Source of the DNA: Aquimarina aggregata
GTDB taxonomy: Bacteria > Bacteroidota > Bacteroidia > Flavobacteriales > Flavobacteriaceae
Length of the DNA stretch: 64,000 nucleotides
NCBI RefSeq assembly: GCF_001632745.1
Contig: NZ_LQRT01000002.1
Location: 124,001-188,000 of the forward strand
Direction: 5' to 3'
Positions 50,356 through 59,603 of the stretch are shown here, one piece after another. Each line of letters starts with the position of its first letter. The first letter of the stretch is position 1. The position numbers and the translations under genes were made by a program. Below the pieces are notes generated by a model. It was given only the letters and a program-made list of their open reading frames with translations, was not told where the DNA came from and made no database searches.

Positions 50356-52359
50356 TTAATTAAATAACCGATCTAAAATAACAGTATTCACTTCTTTAGG
50401 AATAGTTACTTTCAATTCTGGTGTACGTTGCATTTCTCTTTTAATAGCGAATAGGGCCTCTTTGTTTCTAGCCCAACTTCTTCTTGCTATTCCATTATTT
50501 ACATCATAAAATAACATTTGTTTTAACCGTTCAGAAGCTTCTTTAGAACCATCTAATACTAACCCAAAACCACCATTTATTACTTCTCCCCAACCAACAC
50601 CGCCACCATTATGAATAGAGACCCATGTTGCGCCTCTAAAGCTATCGCCAATCACATTATGAATTGCCATATCTGCAGTAAATTTACTGCCATCATAAAT
50701 ATTACTTGTTTCGCGATAAGGAGAATCTGTACCACTTACATCATGGTGATCTCTACCCAAAACTATAGGTTTTGAGATCAACCCCTCTTTTATAGCGTTG
50801 TTAAAAGCTAATGCGATTTTAACTCTACCTTCTGCATCTGCGTATAAAATACGCGCTTGTGAACCAACAACAAGTTTATTTTGTTTTGCTTCTTTTATCC
50901 ATGTGATATTATCTTGCATTTGTTGCTGAATCTCTTTTGGAGCGTCCATTTTAATAGACAGCATAACATCTAAAGCAATCTGATCGGTTGTATCTAGATC
51001 TTCAGCTTTTCCCGAGGTACATACCCATCTAAATGGCCCAAATCCATAATCAAAGCACATAGGCCCTAAAATATCTTGTACATAAGAAGGGTATTTAAAA
51101 TCAATTTTATTTTTAGCCATTATTTCTGCTCCAGCTCTTGAAGCTTCTAATAAAAAGGCGTTTCCGTAATCGAAAAAATAGGTACCTTTAGAAGTATGTT
51201 TATTAATTGCAGTAGCATGTCGGCGTAATGATTTTTGAACTTCTAATTTGAATTTTTCAGGTTCATTACTTATCATCGTATTGGCTTGTTCATAACTTAA
51301 GCTAGCTGGATAATATCCTCCAGACCATGGGTTATGTAAAGAGGTTTGATCAGATCCAATATTTATATAAATATTCTCATCATAAAATCGTTCCCAGACG
51401 TCTACAATATTTCCTTGATATGCTATAGATACTATTTCCTTTTGGCTTACAGCTTTTTTTACTCTGCTTACTAAAATATTTAAATCTCTAATGATTTCAT
51501 CTACCCATCCTTGTTCATAACGTTTTTGTGCAGCTTTAGGATTTACTTCTGCGCATATGGTAATACAACCAGCTATATTTCCTGCTTTTGGTTGCGCACC
51601 ACTCATTCCTCCCAAACCTGATGTTAAAAATATTTTACCAGCGCATGATTCATCCGTTTGTAATGTTTTTCTAAATGCATTCATTACTGTTATAGTAGTT
51701 CCATGCACTATACCTTGTGGTCCAATGTACATATAGCTTCCTGCTGTCATTTGTCCATACTGTGTAACACCTAGTGCATTATATTTTTCCCAATCATCGG
51801 GAGAAGAGTAATTTGGAATCATCATACCATTTGTGACTACCACTCTTGGTGCATCTTTTGAAGATGGAAATACGCCCATAGGATGCCCTGAATAGATATG
51901 TAAAGTTTGTTTTTCTGTCATTGTGGCAAGATATTTCATGGTAATACTATACTGTGCCCAATTTTGAAAAACGCTACCATTACCTCCATATGTAATTAAT
52001 TCATATGGATGCTGTGCAACTGCAGGATCTAAATTATTTTGTATCATTAGCATAATCCCTGCTGCTTGTACGGTATTTGAAGGATATTCGTCTATTGGAC
52101 GTGCATACATTTCGTATGTGGGCATAAAACGATACATATATATGCGCCCTAATACATTTAACTCTTCCAAAAACTCTTCAGCAAGTTCTTTATGCCATTC
52201 TTCAGGAAAATAACGAAGCGCATTTCTAAGAGCAAGTTTTTTTTCGTCTTTTGAAAGAATTTGTTTCCGTTTTGGAGCACGACTTATATCAGGGTTTAAT
52301 GCTTTTTTTGGAGGTAATTTTTCGGGGATACCCTGTAGTATTTGTTCTTTAAAAGTCAT
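50356..52359 (-). CDS. hutU: Urocanate hydratase
   Basis: 667 residues, about 110 longer than the 550-residue proteobacterial enzyme. The extra length is mainly an N-terminal segment of about 60 residues and C-terminal insertions, and I recall this long form as usual in Bacteroidota. NAD+-binding and active-site segments: YGGNGSVFQNWAQY, YSGHPMGVFPS, TAGSYMYIGPQGIVHGT, GLGGMSGAQPKAGNIAG, and near the end WVSIHNGGGVGWGEVINGGFG. It converts urocanate to imidazolone propionate. Second step of the hut operon, 51 bp after hutI. Confidence 0.95.
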   Translation of the reverse strand: MTFKEQILQGIPEKLPPKKALNPDISRAPKRKQILSKDEKKLALRNALRYFPEEWHKELAEEFLEELNVLGRIYMYRFMPTYEMYARPIDEYPSNTVQAAGIMLMIQNNLDPAVAQHPYELITYGGNGSVFQNWAQYSITMKYLATMTEKQTLHIYSGHPMGVFPSSKDAPRVVVTNGMMIPNYSSPDDWEKYNALGVTQYGQMTAGSYMYIGPQGIVHGTTITVMNAFRKTLQTDESCAGKIFLTSGLGGMSGAQPKAGNIAGCITICAEVNPKAAQKRYEQGWVDEIIRDLNILVSRVKKAVSQKEIVSIAYQGNIVDVWERFYDENIYINIGSDQTSLHNPWSGGYYPASLSYEQANTMISNEPEKFKLEVQKSLRRHATAINKHTSKGTYFFDYGNAFLLEASRAGAEIMAKNKIDFKYPSYVQDILGPMCFDYGFGPFRWVCTSGKAEDLDTTDQIALDVMLSIKMDAPKEIQQQMQDNITWIKEAKQNKLVVGSQARILYADAEGRVKIALAFNNAIKEGLISKPIVLGRDHHDVSGTDSPYRETSNIYDGSKFTADMAIHNVIGDSFRGATWVSIHNGGGVGWGEVINGGFGLVLDGSKEASERLKQMLFYDVNNGIARRSWARNKEALFAIKREMQRTPELKVTIPKEVNTVILDRLFN

Positions 52360-52410
52360 ATTTTAATTTATAGTACTTGAGTAGATGTATAAAAGAGTTA
52401 CAAGTTTTAG

Positions 52411-53658
52411 TTAACTGGTATAAATCAGGTTTCCTTGTTTCCATATTTGTGAAGGAACTAGCTTACCTTGATGATAAAAGATTTCATTATAATGATCTGT
52501 TTTGAAAAGGTTAAAATCTGCTAACATTCCAGGCATTAATCGGCCTCTGTCTTGAAGGTTGAGAGCTGCCGCTGCTCTGTAGGTTATACCTGCTAATACC
52601 TCTGTGTTTGATAACTTTTCAAAAGTACCTAAAATACATGCTTGTGTGAGCAGGTCTCCCATTGGAGCTGAACCAGGATTCCAATCACTAGCTATAGCCA
52701 ACGCTCCTCCCGAATCTAAGATTTTTCTTGCAGGAGTAAAACTGCATCCCAATCCAATTGATGCACCAGGCAAAGCAATAGAAACGACATTGCTATTGGC
52801 TAACATTTTTACCTCGTTATCTGTACTAGCTTCTAAATGATCCGCACTTATGGCATTCATTTTAACTGCAATTTCACTACCTCCTGTACTAAATTGATCT
52901 GCGTGTACCGTAATATCAAATCCCATTGATTTTGCTTTTTCAAAATAGGGAAGTATGTTAGAAGGGGAGAAAGCGCTTTGCTCTATAAACGCATCTATCC
53001 GATTTGTTAGTTTTTCTTCTTGAAGAATAGGAAATAGAGTAGTGCTTATGTGATCCAAATATGTTTCATGATCTCCCTCAAAATCTTTTGGTAACATATG
53101 CCCTGCAAGGCATGTAGCGATAAGATCTGCTTCAGTGTTTCTTTCAGCTTCTTTTATGGCTCTTAACATTTTTAACTCCTCAGGAACAGATAACCCATAA
53201 CCACTTTTAACTTCTATGGTTGTGACCCCGTTTTTTAAATGCGTATTTGCTCTTTTTACAATGCCATACATTAACTCTTGCTGTTCTGCTTTTCTAGTTT
53301 GGGTTACTGTATCCCATATTCCGCCACCTGCTTGCGCTATTTCTAGGTATGATTTGCCAGAATTTCTCATGGCATAATCTTTTGCTCTCGAACCACAATA
53401 ACAAATATGAGTATGAGCATCTATAAAACCAGGCAGACAAACATAATTTGCTTTTAATTCTATAATCTCTAAATCAAGAGCTTTGTAATTGTTTAATAAA
53501 TCCGAATACGTCTCGATATTCTTAATATTCCCATCTTCTATTAGAATTCCTGCATTTTCTAAAATATGTAAATTCTCATCTTTGAGAGCACCTTTTATTG
53601 GTAATTCTCTCATCGATATAAGTTGTGAAATTGGACCTATTAATTTGTATTTAGACAT
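52411..53658 (-). CDS. hutI: Imidazolonepropionase
   Basis: 415 residues, amidohydrolase superfamily. Metal-binding HTH motif in GFIDAHTHICYCGSRAKDYAMR, the substrate-binding loop GGGIWDTVTQTR, HADQFSTGG (metal His), SADHLEAS and ASDWNPGSAP (metal Asp). It opens the imidazolone ring to N-formimidoyl-glutamate. Third enzyme of the pathway, 45 bp downstream of hutH. Confidence 0.95.
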   Translation of the reverse strand: MSKYKLIGPISQLISMRELPIKGALKDENLHILENAGILIEDGNIKNIETYSDLLNNYKALDLEIIELKANYVCLPGFIDAHTHICYCGSRAKDYAMRNSGKSYLEIAQAGGGIWDTVTQTRKAEQQELMYGIVKRANTHLKNGVTTIEVKSGYGLSVPEELKMLRAIKEAERNTEADLIATCLAGHMLPKDFEGDHETYLDHISTTLFPILQEEKLTNRIDAFIEQSAFSPSNILPYFEKAKSMGFDITVHADQFSTGGSEIAVKMNAISADHLEASTDNEVKMLANSNVVSIALPGASIGLGCSFTPARKILDSGGALAIASDWNPGSAPMGDLLTQACILGTFEKLSNTEVLAGITYRAAAALNLQDRGRLMPGMLADFNLFKTDHYNEIFYHQGKLVPSQIWKQGNLIYTS

Positions 53659-53703
53659 ATCAGTTATTGTATTTATTCCTAATCTCTTTATTAAAGAGTT
53701 CTT

Positions 53704-55284
53704 TTAATATACCTCAAATTCATTAGAAAATTCTGTTTCAACAGAAATATTTTTTTCTTTAGATATTTGATTTACAATGGTTATGATGGTTTTATTCTTG
53801 ATGATATTAATTCCTTCTTCGATATCATGAGCAAATACTCTGTCTTTATCTGCAAAAGCTACTTTAGTTCTAATAGCTTTATGTATTTCATCTACAATAA
53901 CTCCTGATTTTAAAGGTTTTCTAAATTCAAAAGCTTGAGATGCGGTTAATAATTCTATAGCTAGTATTTTCTCAAGATTCTCAATAACTTTTATAGCTTT
54001 TCGCCCACCTATTGATCCCATGCTTACATGATCTTCTTGACCTAAAGATGTGGGTATACTATCAGCACTAGAAGGAAAACATAATCCTTTATTTTCACTT
54101 GCTAAAGCTGCTGTAGTATATTGCAATATCATGTATCCGGAGTTAATACCGGTATCTTTCATTAATAGTTTAGGAACTCCAGGAGAATTACCCTCTAAGG
54201 CAAGATATATCCTTCGGTCTGAAATGTTACCAAGTTCAGAAGCAGCTAGACAAGCATAATCTATTGCCATAGCAAGGGGTTGCCCGTGAAAACTTCCTCC
54301 ACTAATAGTAAGTTCTTCATTAATAATTATAGGATTATCAGTGACAGAGTTTAGCTCTACTTCAAGAAGTTCTTTTAGATGTAACCACGCATTTCTTGAT
54401 GCTCCATGAACTTGTGGCATGCATCTTAATGAATATGGATCCTGAACTCGATCACAATCTACATGGTCTTCCATAATTTCAGAACCTTTTAATAACGATT
54501 TGATTCTAGAAGCAACATGTATATTGCCCTTAAAAGGGCGTAAATTATGTAATTCTCTATAAAACGGTTTTACAGAGCCTTGAAGACCTTCTATCATCAT
54601 TGCACCAATAATATCGGCTTGAGAGAGGCAGTTATGAAGTTTTGAGACAATTTGGACTGCATGAGCAGCAATAAACTGAGTTCCGTTAATAAGAGCTAAA
54701 CCTTCTTTTGGCCCAAGGTCAAGAGGTGATAGCCCCGTAGTCTTAAATAACTCTTTAGTAGTAATTATTTTTTTATGGTATACCACTTTTCCTAAACCAA
54801 TTAATGGCAGGAATAAGTGCGATAAAGGAGCTAAATCTCCTGATGCACCAACCGATCCTTGACTTGGAACTATAGGAATGGCATCATTATCAATATGCCA
54901 AAGAATTCTATCTAATGTTTTTTCTGAAATACCAGAATATCCTTTAGATAACGATTGCATTTTTAAAATCATCATAAGTTTAGCGATCTCATTATCTACA
55001 GGATCACCAACACCAACACTATGACTTTTAAGAATGTTGTTTTGTAAAATTTTTGTTTCTTCTTTAGAAATTTTAGTGGTACAAAGGGGGCCAAATCCGG
55101 TATTAATCCCGTAAACAGGATGTCCTTTATCTACAATATTCTCAACAACCTTTCTGCTTTCTTTTATTTTCTCTCTTGAAATTTTTGAAATAATACCTTT
55201 TGTTTCTCCTTTAGCTATTTTAAGAGCTATCCCTGCTGTTAAATAATCTTCTCCGTATAAAAAATGATCGGCCATATTAGACAT
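53704..55284 (-). CDS. hutH: Histidine ammonia-lyase
   Basis: 526 residues. The self-forming MIO cofactor triad Ala-Ser-Gly lies in GSVGASGDLAPLSH near residue 147. Further signatures: YGINTGFGPLCTTKI (Tyr), LALINGTQFIAAHAV, SLRCMPQVHGASRNA, VTDNPIII and SSADSIPTSLGQEDHVSMG. It deaminates histidine to urocanate and is the first gene of the hut operon. The promoter is in the 95-bp space shared with the divergent LysR gene. Tyrosine ammonia-lyase is a relative, but the operon settles the assignment. Confidence 0.95.
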   Translation of the reverse strand: MSNMADHFLYGEDYLTAGIALKIAKGETKGIISKISREKIKESRKVVENIVDKGHPVYGINTGFGPLCTTKISKEETKILQNNILKSHSVGVGDPVDNEIAKLMMILKMQSLSKGYSGISEKTLDRILWHIDNDAIPIVPSQGSVGASGDLAPLSHLFLPLIGLGKVVYHKKIITTKELFKTTGLSPLDLGPKEGLALINGTQFIAAHAVQIVSKLHNCLSQADIIGAMMIEGLQGSVKPFYRELHNLRPFKGNIHVASRIKSLLKGSEIMEDHVDCDRVQDPYSLRCMPQVHGASRNAWLHLKELLEVELNSVTDNPIIINEELTISGGSFHGQPLAMAIDYACLAASELGNISDRRIYLALEGNSPGVPKLLMKDTGINSGYMILQYTTAALASENKGLCFPSSADSIPTSLGQEDHVSMGSIGGRKAIKVIENLEKILAIELLTASQAFEFRKPLKSGVIVDEIHKAIRTKVAFADKDRVFAHDIEEGINIIKNKTIITIVNQISKEKNISVETEFSNEFEVY

Positions 55285-55332
55285 TGTTTCAGTGCGAAAT
55301 TTTAAATTGATTTGTTAGCACTAAATTAATAT

Positions 55333-55355
55333 GTATTTTTAATAATTAGAAATAC
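55333..55355. promoter_or_regulatory. LysR-type T-N11-A box between hutH and lysR
   Basis: GTATTT (55333-55338) and AAATAC (55350-55355) form a perfect 6-bp inverted repeat separated by exactly 11 bp, the T-N11-A arrangement bound by LysR-type regulators. It lies midway between the divergent starts of hutH (55284) and the LysR gene (55380). Confidence 0.55.
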
Positions 55356-55379
55356 TAATATTATCATTAATTAATAACC

Positions 55380-56264
55380 ATGAGTTATCAGTTAGAATTA
55401 AGACATTTTACATATTTTTTGGCCGTGGCTGAAGAACTGCACTTTAGAAAAGCTGCAGATCGTTTATATATTTCTCAACCTGGATTAAGTAGACAGATTA
55501 AACAGATGGAAGAGATTATAGGAGCAAAACTTTTTATAAGAGATAAACGAAATGTTGACTTAACAGCATCTGGTAGATACCTTAAAAAAGAATTAGATTA
55601 CATTTTTAATCATATCGATTTTACCATAAAACAAACTCGTTTGATTGATCAAGGTAGTGATGGTGAGGTACGTATAGGATTTTTGGGTTCGGCAATGCAA
55701 ACTGTGATCCCTGAATTATTGGTTAAAACAAACGAAAACTTCCCTAATATACAATTTAGTTTAGAAGAGATGTCTAATTATCTTCAGGTTGAAGCTATTG
55801 AAAGAGATCAGTTAGATCTTGGCTTTGTAAGATTGGCAAGGGTTTCTAAAGAGTTAAAAATGAAAACGATATTTAAAGACACTTTTTCATTGGTACTTCC
55901 TGAGGATCATTATCTTAATATAGATAATTTTAAAAGTATTGATCAAGTATCACATGAAAATTTCATCTTATTTTCATCTCGATATAGTTCTCTTTACTAT
56001 GATAAAATTATGAGTATTTGTGAGGATAAAGGGTTTACACCAAAGGTGTCTCATAAATCAGTGCACGGGCAAACCATATACAAGCTTGTCGAAAGTGGTT
56101 TAGGTGTTGCGATTGTGCCAAGTTCGTTGCAGTATGGGTTCGATTTAGGGGTTAAATTTTTAGAAATTCCTAAAATTCCGCAAAAAGCAGTATTATCAGT
56201 AATTTGGAAAGAAAATAATCGTAATCCAGCATTACAACAGCTATTAAATTTGATGAATATTTAA
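55380..56264 (+). CDS. LysR-family transcriptional regulator, probably of the hut operon
   Basis: 294 residues. N-terminal winged HTH (LELRHFTYFLAVAEELHFRKAADRLYISQPGLSRQIKQMEEIIGAKLF), linker helix, then a periplasmic-binding-protein-like effector domain from about residue 92 (GEVRIGFLGSAMQTVIPELL). It is transcribed divergently from hutH with a 95-bp shared region holding a T-N11-A box, so control of histidine breakdown, perhaps by urocanate, is likely. Hut operons of enterobacteria and pseudomonads use the GntR-type repressor HutC and Bacillus uses HutP, so a LysR activator is a different solution. Confidence 0.9.
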   Translation: MSYQLELRHFTYFLAVAEELHFRKAADRLYISQPGLSRQIKQMEEIIGAKLFIRDKRNVDLTASGRYLKKELDYIFNHIDFTIKQTRLIDQGSDGEVRIGFLGSAMQTVIPELLVKTNENFPNIQFSLEEMSNYLQVEAIERDQLDLGFVRLARVSKELKMKTIFKDTFSLVLPEDHYLNIDNFKSIDQVSHENFILFSSRYSSLYYDKIMSICEDKGFTPKVSHKSVHGQTIYKLVESGLGVAIVPSSLQYGFDLGVKFLEIPKIPQKAVLSVIWKENNRNPALQQLLNLMNI

Positions 56265-56427
56265 ATGGATGTTGCTGGATTTGTACTAGTATGATTAGAT
56301 TTTTTTTTATTTCTGGATAGTGTTGTTTACTTTTGGTGCTGTCATTTTATTTTTATTTCTTAGTAAATTACTATGAAATACGATTGAATGGTCGCTTTAA
56401 TATAGTAATGCTCCAAATTTATAAACT

Positions 56428-57057
56428 ATGATAAAAAAGCTGTTTTTTATTACCTTATTTGTCGGATTGATTTCTGATTCGGTAAGTGCTCAGGTAGAAT
56501 CTTTTCAAATAGGTTTTAAAGTAGGGTTTAGCCTAGCCGATTTTAAAGGCGAAGAAACCGATAATTTAGACCCAAGAACAAGTGTACATGTTGGATTGGC
56601 TGCTGAAATTCCTATCAATGAAATTTTAGCAATACAACCAGAATTATTATACACTTTTCAAGGTGTTAAAACAGAAAGTGAAGAAGTTAATTTTGAAAAA
56701 GAAAGTACAAAGTTAGATTATATTTATCTTCCTGTAATGGTGAAATACTATCCTTTTTATGTAGTTCCTGGTCTTAGTTTAGAAGCAGGTCCACAAGTAG
56801 GTTTTTTAACCTCTGCCGTACTCGAACGTAGAAATAATCTTGACGGAGGAATCACTGAAACTTCGGATACAGATATTAAAGATATTACTTCAAGTATAGA
56901 TGTTGGATTTAATTTGGGAGTAGGGTATCAATTAGAGATCGGAGCTTTTATTCAAGCTAGATATAATTTAGGGATTACTGATGTTTTTGATATTGAAGGA
57001 TTAGAAGTTTCTCAACAACACTCCGTATTTCAGTTTTCTACTGGATTTAAGTTTTAA
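56428..57057 (+). CDS. Outer-membrane beta-barrel protein (PorT-like/OmpA-type barrel)
   Basis: 209 residues with a signal peptide of about 21 residues (ends SVSAQ). The mature part alternates amphipathic beta-strands (FQIGFKVGFSLADF, VHVGLAAEIPI, AIQPELLYTFQGVK, LDYIYLPVMVKYYP, LSLEAGPQVGFLTSA, IDVGFNLGVGYQLE, FIQARYNLGITDVF) and ends in Phe, the hallmark of an eight-stranded outer-membrane barrel. This matches the 'porin family/outer membrane beta-barrel' (PorT-like) group of Bacteroidota. Specific role unknown. A strong bidirectional terminator follows. Confidence 0.85.
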   Translation: MIKKLFFITLFVGLISDSVSAQVESFQIGFKVGFSLADFKGEETDNLDPRTSVHVGLAAEIPINEILAIQPELLYTFQGVKTESEEVNFEKESTKLDYIYLPVMVKYYPFYVVPGLSLEAGPQVGFLTSAVLERRNNLDGGITETSDTDIKDITSSIDVGFNLGVGYQLEIGAFIQARYNLGITDVFDIEGLEVSQQHSVFQFSTGFKF

Positions 57058-57073
57058 ATTTATAAAATTCTAA

Positions 57074-57118
57074 AAAATAAGCTCCACTATATACATATAT
57101 ATGGTGGAGCTTATTTTT
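57074..57118. terminator. Bidirectional terminator
   Basis: A stem of about 20 bp: AAAAATAAGCTCCAC from 57074 pairs with GTGGAGCTTATTTTT ending at 57118, and the inner TATAT/ATATG part adds pairs with one wobble. It serves the beta-barrel gene (+) and the convergent SnoaL-like gene (-). Confidence 0.85.
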
Positions 57119-57124
57119 TAATTG

Positions 57125-57490
57125 TTAACTAGGCATATTGTAGAAAAACTGCTCTTCGGTTATTTTACCATTATTAACTTGATATACTGCAACTTCTTCA
57201 ATTTGCATTCTACCTTGACCTTTAAAAGTACAATCCATCTTCATAGTGCAACTAAAATGATTTTCTGCAATTAACGGATCAGAAATTTCACCTCCATGAA
57301 ATTCTTCTACAGAGGCATACCAATCTTCACTTTTTTTAATAACAGCCTCTTTGCCATTGGTAATAGGGTTAGGGGAACCAGGCATTTCTTTGCTAATCAC
57401 GTTTTGATCGTATAACTCGTTTAAAGCTTGCATGTTTTCACCTATACGGCAAAGTTCTACCAAGCGATTTGCAACTTGTTGTGTATTCAT
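57125..57490 (-). CDS. SnoaL-like (NTF2-fold) protein
   Basis: 121 residues from the ATG at 57488-57490; an in-frame TTG nine bases upstream is not needed. Pattern of the NTF2-like superfamily: 'VANRLVELCRIGENMQALNELYDQNVISKEMPGSPNPITNGKEAVIKKSEDWYASVEEFHGGEISDPLI' with a closing beta-sheet. These are small ligand-binding domains or isomerase-like enzymes; no function can be given. The start is 92 bp downstream of the photolyase stop on the same strand, so it could be the end of that operon. Confidence 0.8.
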   Translation of the reverse strand: MNTQQVANRLVELCRIGENMQALNELYDQNVISKEMPGSPNPITNGKEAVIKKSEDWYASVEEFHGGEISDPLIAENHFSCTMKMDCTFKGQGRMQIEEVAVYQVNNGKITEEQFFYNMPS

Positions 57491-57581
57491 TGGTTTCAAT
57501 TTTTAGGTTATAAAATGCTTTTCGCAATTAATTTACGAAAAACTTGAATTGAATGATAAAAAAATGATACACATTTATTGT

Positions 57582-58889
57582 TTAAGCTACAGCATTTTTA
57601 TAAGTTTTGAGACAGCGTTCTCGAGCCATTTTATGTTCAACCATAGGTTGCGGATAAGTAAGTTCATTAAAATCTGTTACCCATGTTGAAATATACTTTA
57701 ATTCCTTATCAAACTTAGTGATTTGTGTAGTGGGATTAAAAATCCTGAAATACGGAGCGGCATCTACTCCAGAGCCAGCGGCCCATTGCCAATTTCCAAC
57801 ATTCGCAGACATATCATAATCCAATAGTTTTTCTGCAAAGTATGCCTCACCCCAGCGCCAATCTATAAGAAGGTGTTTGCACAAAAAACTGGCAACTAGC
57901 ATACGTACTCTGTTATGCATATAACCAGTTTTGTTTAGCTGTCGCATCCCTGCATCAACTAATGGATAACCAGTCTCACCTTTTTTCCATTTCTCAAATT
58001 CTTCTTCATTGTTTCTCCATTCAATCCGGTCATATTTTGCTCTAAAAGATGAATTTTGTGTATGAGGAAAATGATAAAGTATTTGCATAAAAAATTCTCT
58101 CCATATTAATTCAGACCAGAATACTTCATTTTCTTCTGCTATAGCCTTTCTTACCATTGCCCTAATACTTACTGTTCCAAAGCGAAGATGTGGCCCTAAT
58201 AACGAGGTGCCTTTTGTAATTGCAGGATAATCACGTGTTTTTTCATAATTCTGAATAACCTCTGGAGATGCATCGTAATTAGGTACTTTTATTGATGATT
58301 GCTCAAATCCCATTTCGGCAAGTGATACCTTAGGAGTTACGACATCTTGGATTAAATTTTTTAGATAGTTACTCGTGTCATGCGATATAATGTTATCTGA
58401 TTTAAAGATTTCTTTCCATTTATTTTTATATGGGGTATATACTACATAAGGAGTCCCGTCATTTTTTACAATTTCACTTTTTTCAAAGATTACCTGATCT
58501 TTAAAAGTTTGAAAGGTTATTTGATGCGTTTTGAGAAAGTGTTCAATTTCGGTATCGCGATTTTTGGCATAAGGTTCATAATCATGATTTGAATATATTT
58601 TCTGTATATCAAATTGAGAGATAAGATGTGTAAAGGCTTGTTTAGGATTTGCGTACAATTGTAGTATTGTACTATTATATTTGCTCTTTAATGTTTGATC
58701 TATCTTATTTAAACTTTCGAAAATGAATGTTACTCTAGCATCATCTTTTGGTAGATGATCCAGTATATTTTTGTCAAAAATAAAAATAGGTAAAACAGGG
58801 TATTCACCTTTTAAGGCTTCTAGTAAACCAACATTGTCATTTAACCTTAGATCTCTTCTAAACCAGAAAATAGATATTTTCTTGTTCAT
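57582..58889 (-). CDS. Cryptochrome/DNA photolyase family protein
   Basis: 435 residues from the ATG at 58887-58889; the frame is open 63 bases further up but overlaps the SDR gene. N-terminal antenna-binding Rossmann domain (ISIFWFRRDLRLNDNVGLLEAL) and C-terminal FAD-binding helical domain: 'TSLLGPHLRFGTVSIR', 'WRNNEEEFEKWKKGETGYPLVDAGMRQL', 'HNRVRMLVASFLCKHLLIDWRWGE' and 'DYDMSANVGNWQWAAGSG'. Key Trp of the electron chain and the Asn near FAD N5 (SANVGNWQW) are present. A class I-type CPD photolyase or close cryptochrome relative that uses light to repair UV damage. It starts 2 bp after the SDR stop. Confidence 0.92.
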   Translation of the reverse strand: MNKKISIFWFRRDLRLNDNVGLLEALKGEYPVLPIFIFDKNILDHLPKDDARVTFIFESLNKIDQTLKSKYNSTILQLYANPKQAFTHLISQFDIQKIYSNHDYEPYAKNRDTEIEHFLKTHQITFQTFKDQVIFEKSEIVKNDGTPYVVYTPYKNKWKEIFKSDNIISHDTSNYLKNLIQDVVTPKVSLAEMGFEQSSIKVPNYDASPEVIQNYEKTRDYPAITKGTSLLGPHLRFGTVSIRAMVRKAIAEENEVFWSELIWREFFMQILYHFPHTQNSSFRAKYDRIEWRNNEEEFEKWKKGETGYPLVDAGMRQLNKTGYMHNRVRMLVASFLCKHLLIDWRWGEAYFAEKLLDYDMSANVGNWQWAAGSGVDAAPYFRIFNPTTQITKFDKELKYISTWVTDFNELTYPQPMVEHKMARERCLKTYKNAVA

Positions 58890-58891
58890 TA

Positions 58892-59590
58892 TTAATTGAT
58901 ATTTAATGTTGACATACCACCATCTACACCCAAAACTTGTCCGGTGATCCAACTACTCTCATCACTTAATAAAAATGTAGCAATGTTAGCAATATCTTCT
59001 GCTTGCCCCACACGTTTCATAGGATGTCTACTATTCATCAAATCTCTTTTTTTCTCATTACCTAACAATCTTTTAGCCAATGGTGTATCTGTAAGTGAAG
59101 GAGCAATGACATTTACTCTAAAATGAGGCGCATACTCTGCAGCAAGAGCTTTCGCAAAACCTTCTATGGCTCCTTTTGCGGCTGCTACGCTTGTATGAAA
59201 TGGCATACCCACTTTAACAGCAACTGTACTAAAAAAGACTAAACTAGCTTGGTCAGAGTTTTTAAGTTTTGGAAGGAGTTGATGAATGATTTTTACTAAA
59301 AACATAAAGTTGATTTGCATATCATCTTCAAATGCTTTTGGTGTTAGCATTTTAAATGGTTTTAGGTTAATACTTCCTGGACAATAGACAAAACCATCAA
59401 TGCTCTCGGGTAATACAGAGGAATCTATTTCGTCTTTGGATACATCATAAGGAATATGTGTTACTTCAAGATTCCCGAGATTCTCTGATGTTCTTGACGC
59501 AATATATATATTATGCTCGCTATAAAGTTTTAAAGCAATTTCGAAACCAATACCATGACTTCCTCCGATAAGTAGTATGTTTTTTCTCAT
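58892..59590 (-). CDS. SDR-family protein with catalytic Tyr replaced by Val
   Basis: 232 residues. Dinucleotide loop GGSHGIGFEIA, SRTSENLG (NADP-type Arg), CPGSI in the NNAG position, and STVAVKVGMPFHTSVAAAKGAIEGFAKAL, where the YxxxK motif reads VxxxK: Lys is kept but Tyr is lost. The C-terminal GQVLGVDGGMSTL is normal. It lies between the SRPBCC gene (13 bp) and the photolyase (2 bp) in a tight operon. The Tyr-less form next to a photolyase, if conserved in marine Bacteroidota, points to a specialised role instead of decay. Confidence 0.85.
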   Translation of the reverse strand: MRKNILLIGGSHGIGFEIALKLYSEHNIYIASRTSENLGNLEVTHIPYDVSKDEIDSSVLPESIDGFVYCPGSINLKPFKMLTPKAFEDDMQINFMFLVKIIHQLLPKLKNSDQASLVFFSTVAVKVGMPFHTSVAAAKGAIEGFAKALAAEYAPHFRVNVIAPSLTDTPLAKRLLGNEKKRDLMNSRHPMKRVGQAEDIANIATFLLSDESSWITGQVLGVDGGMSTLNIN

Positions 59591-59603
59591 GTATCTTTAA
59601 TAG

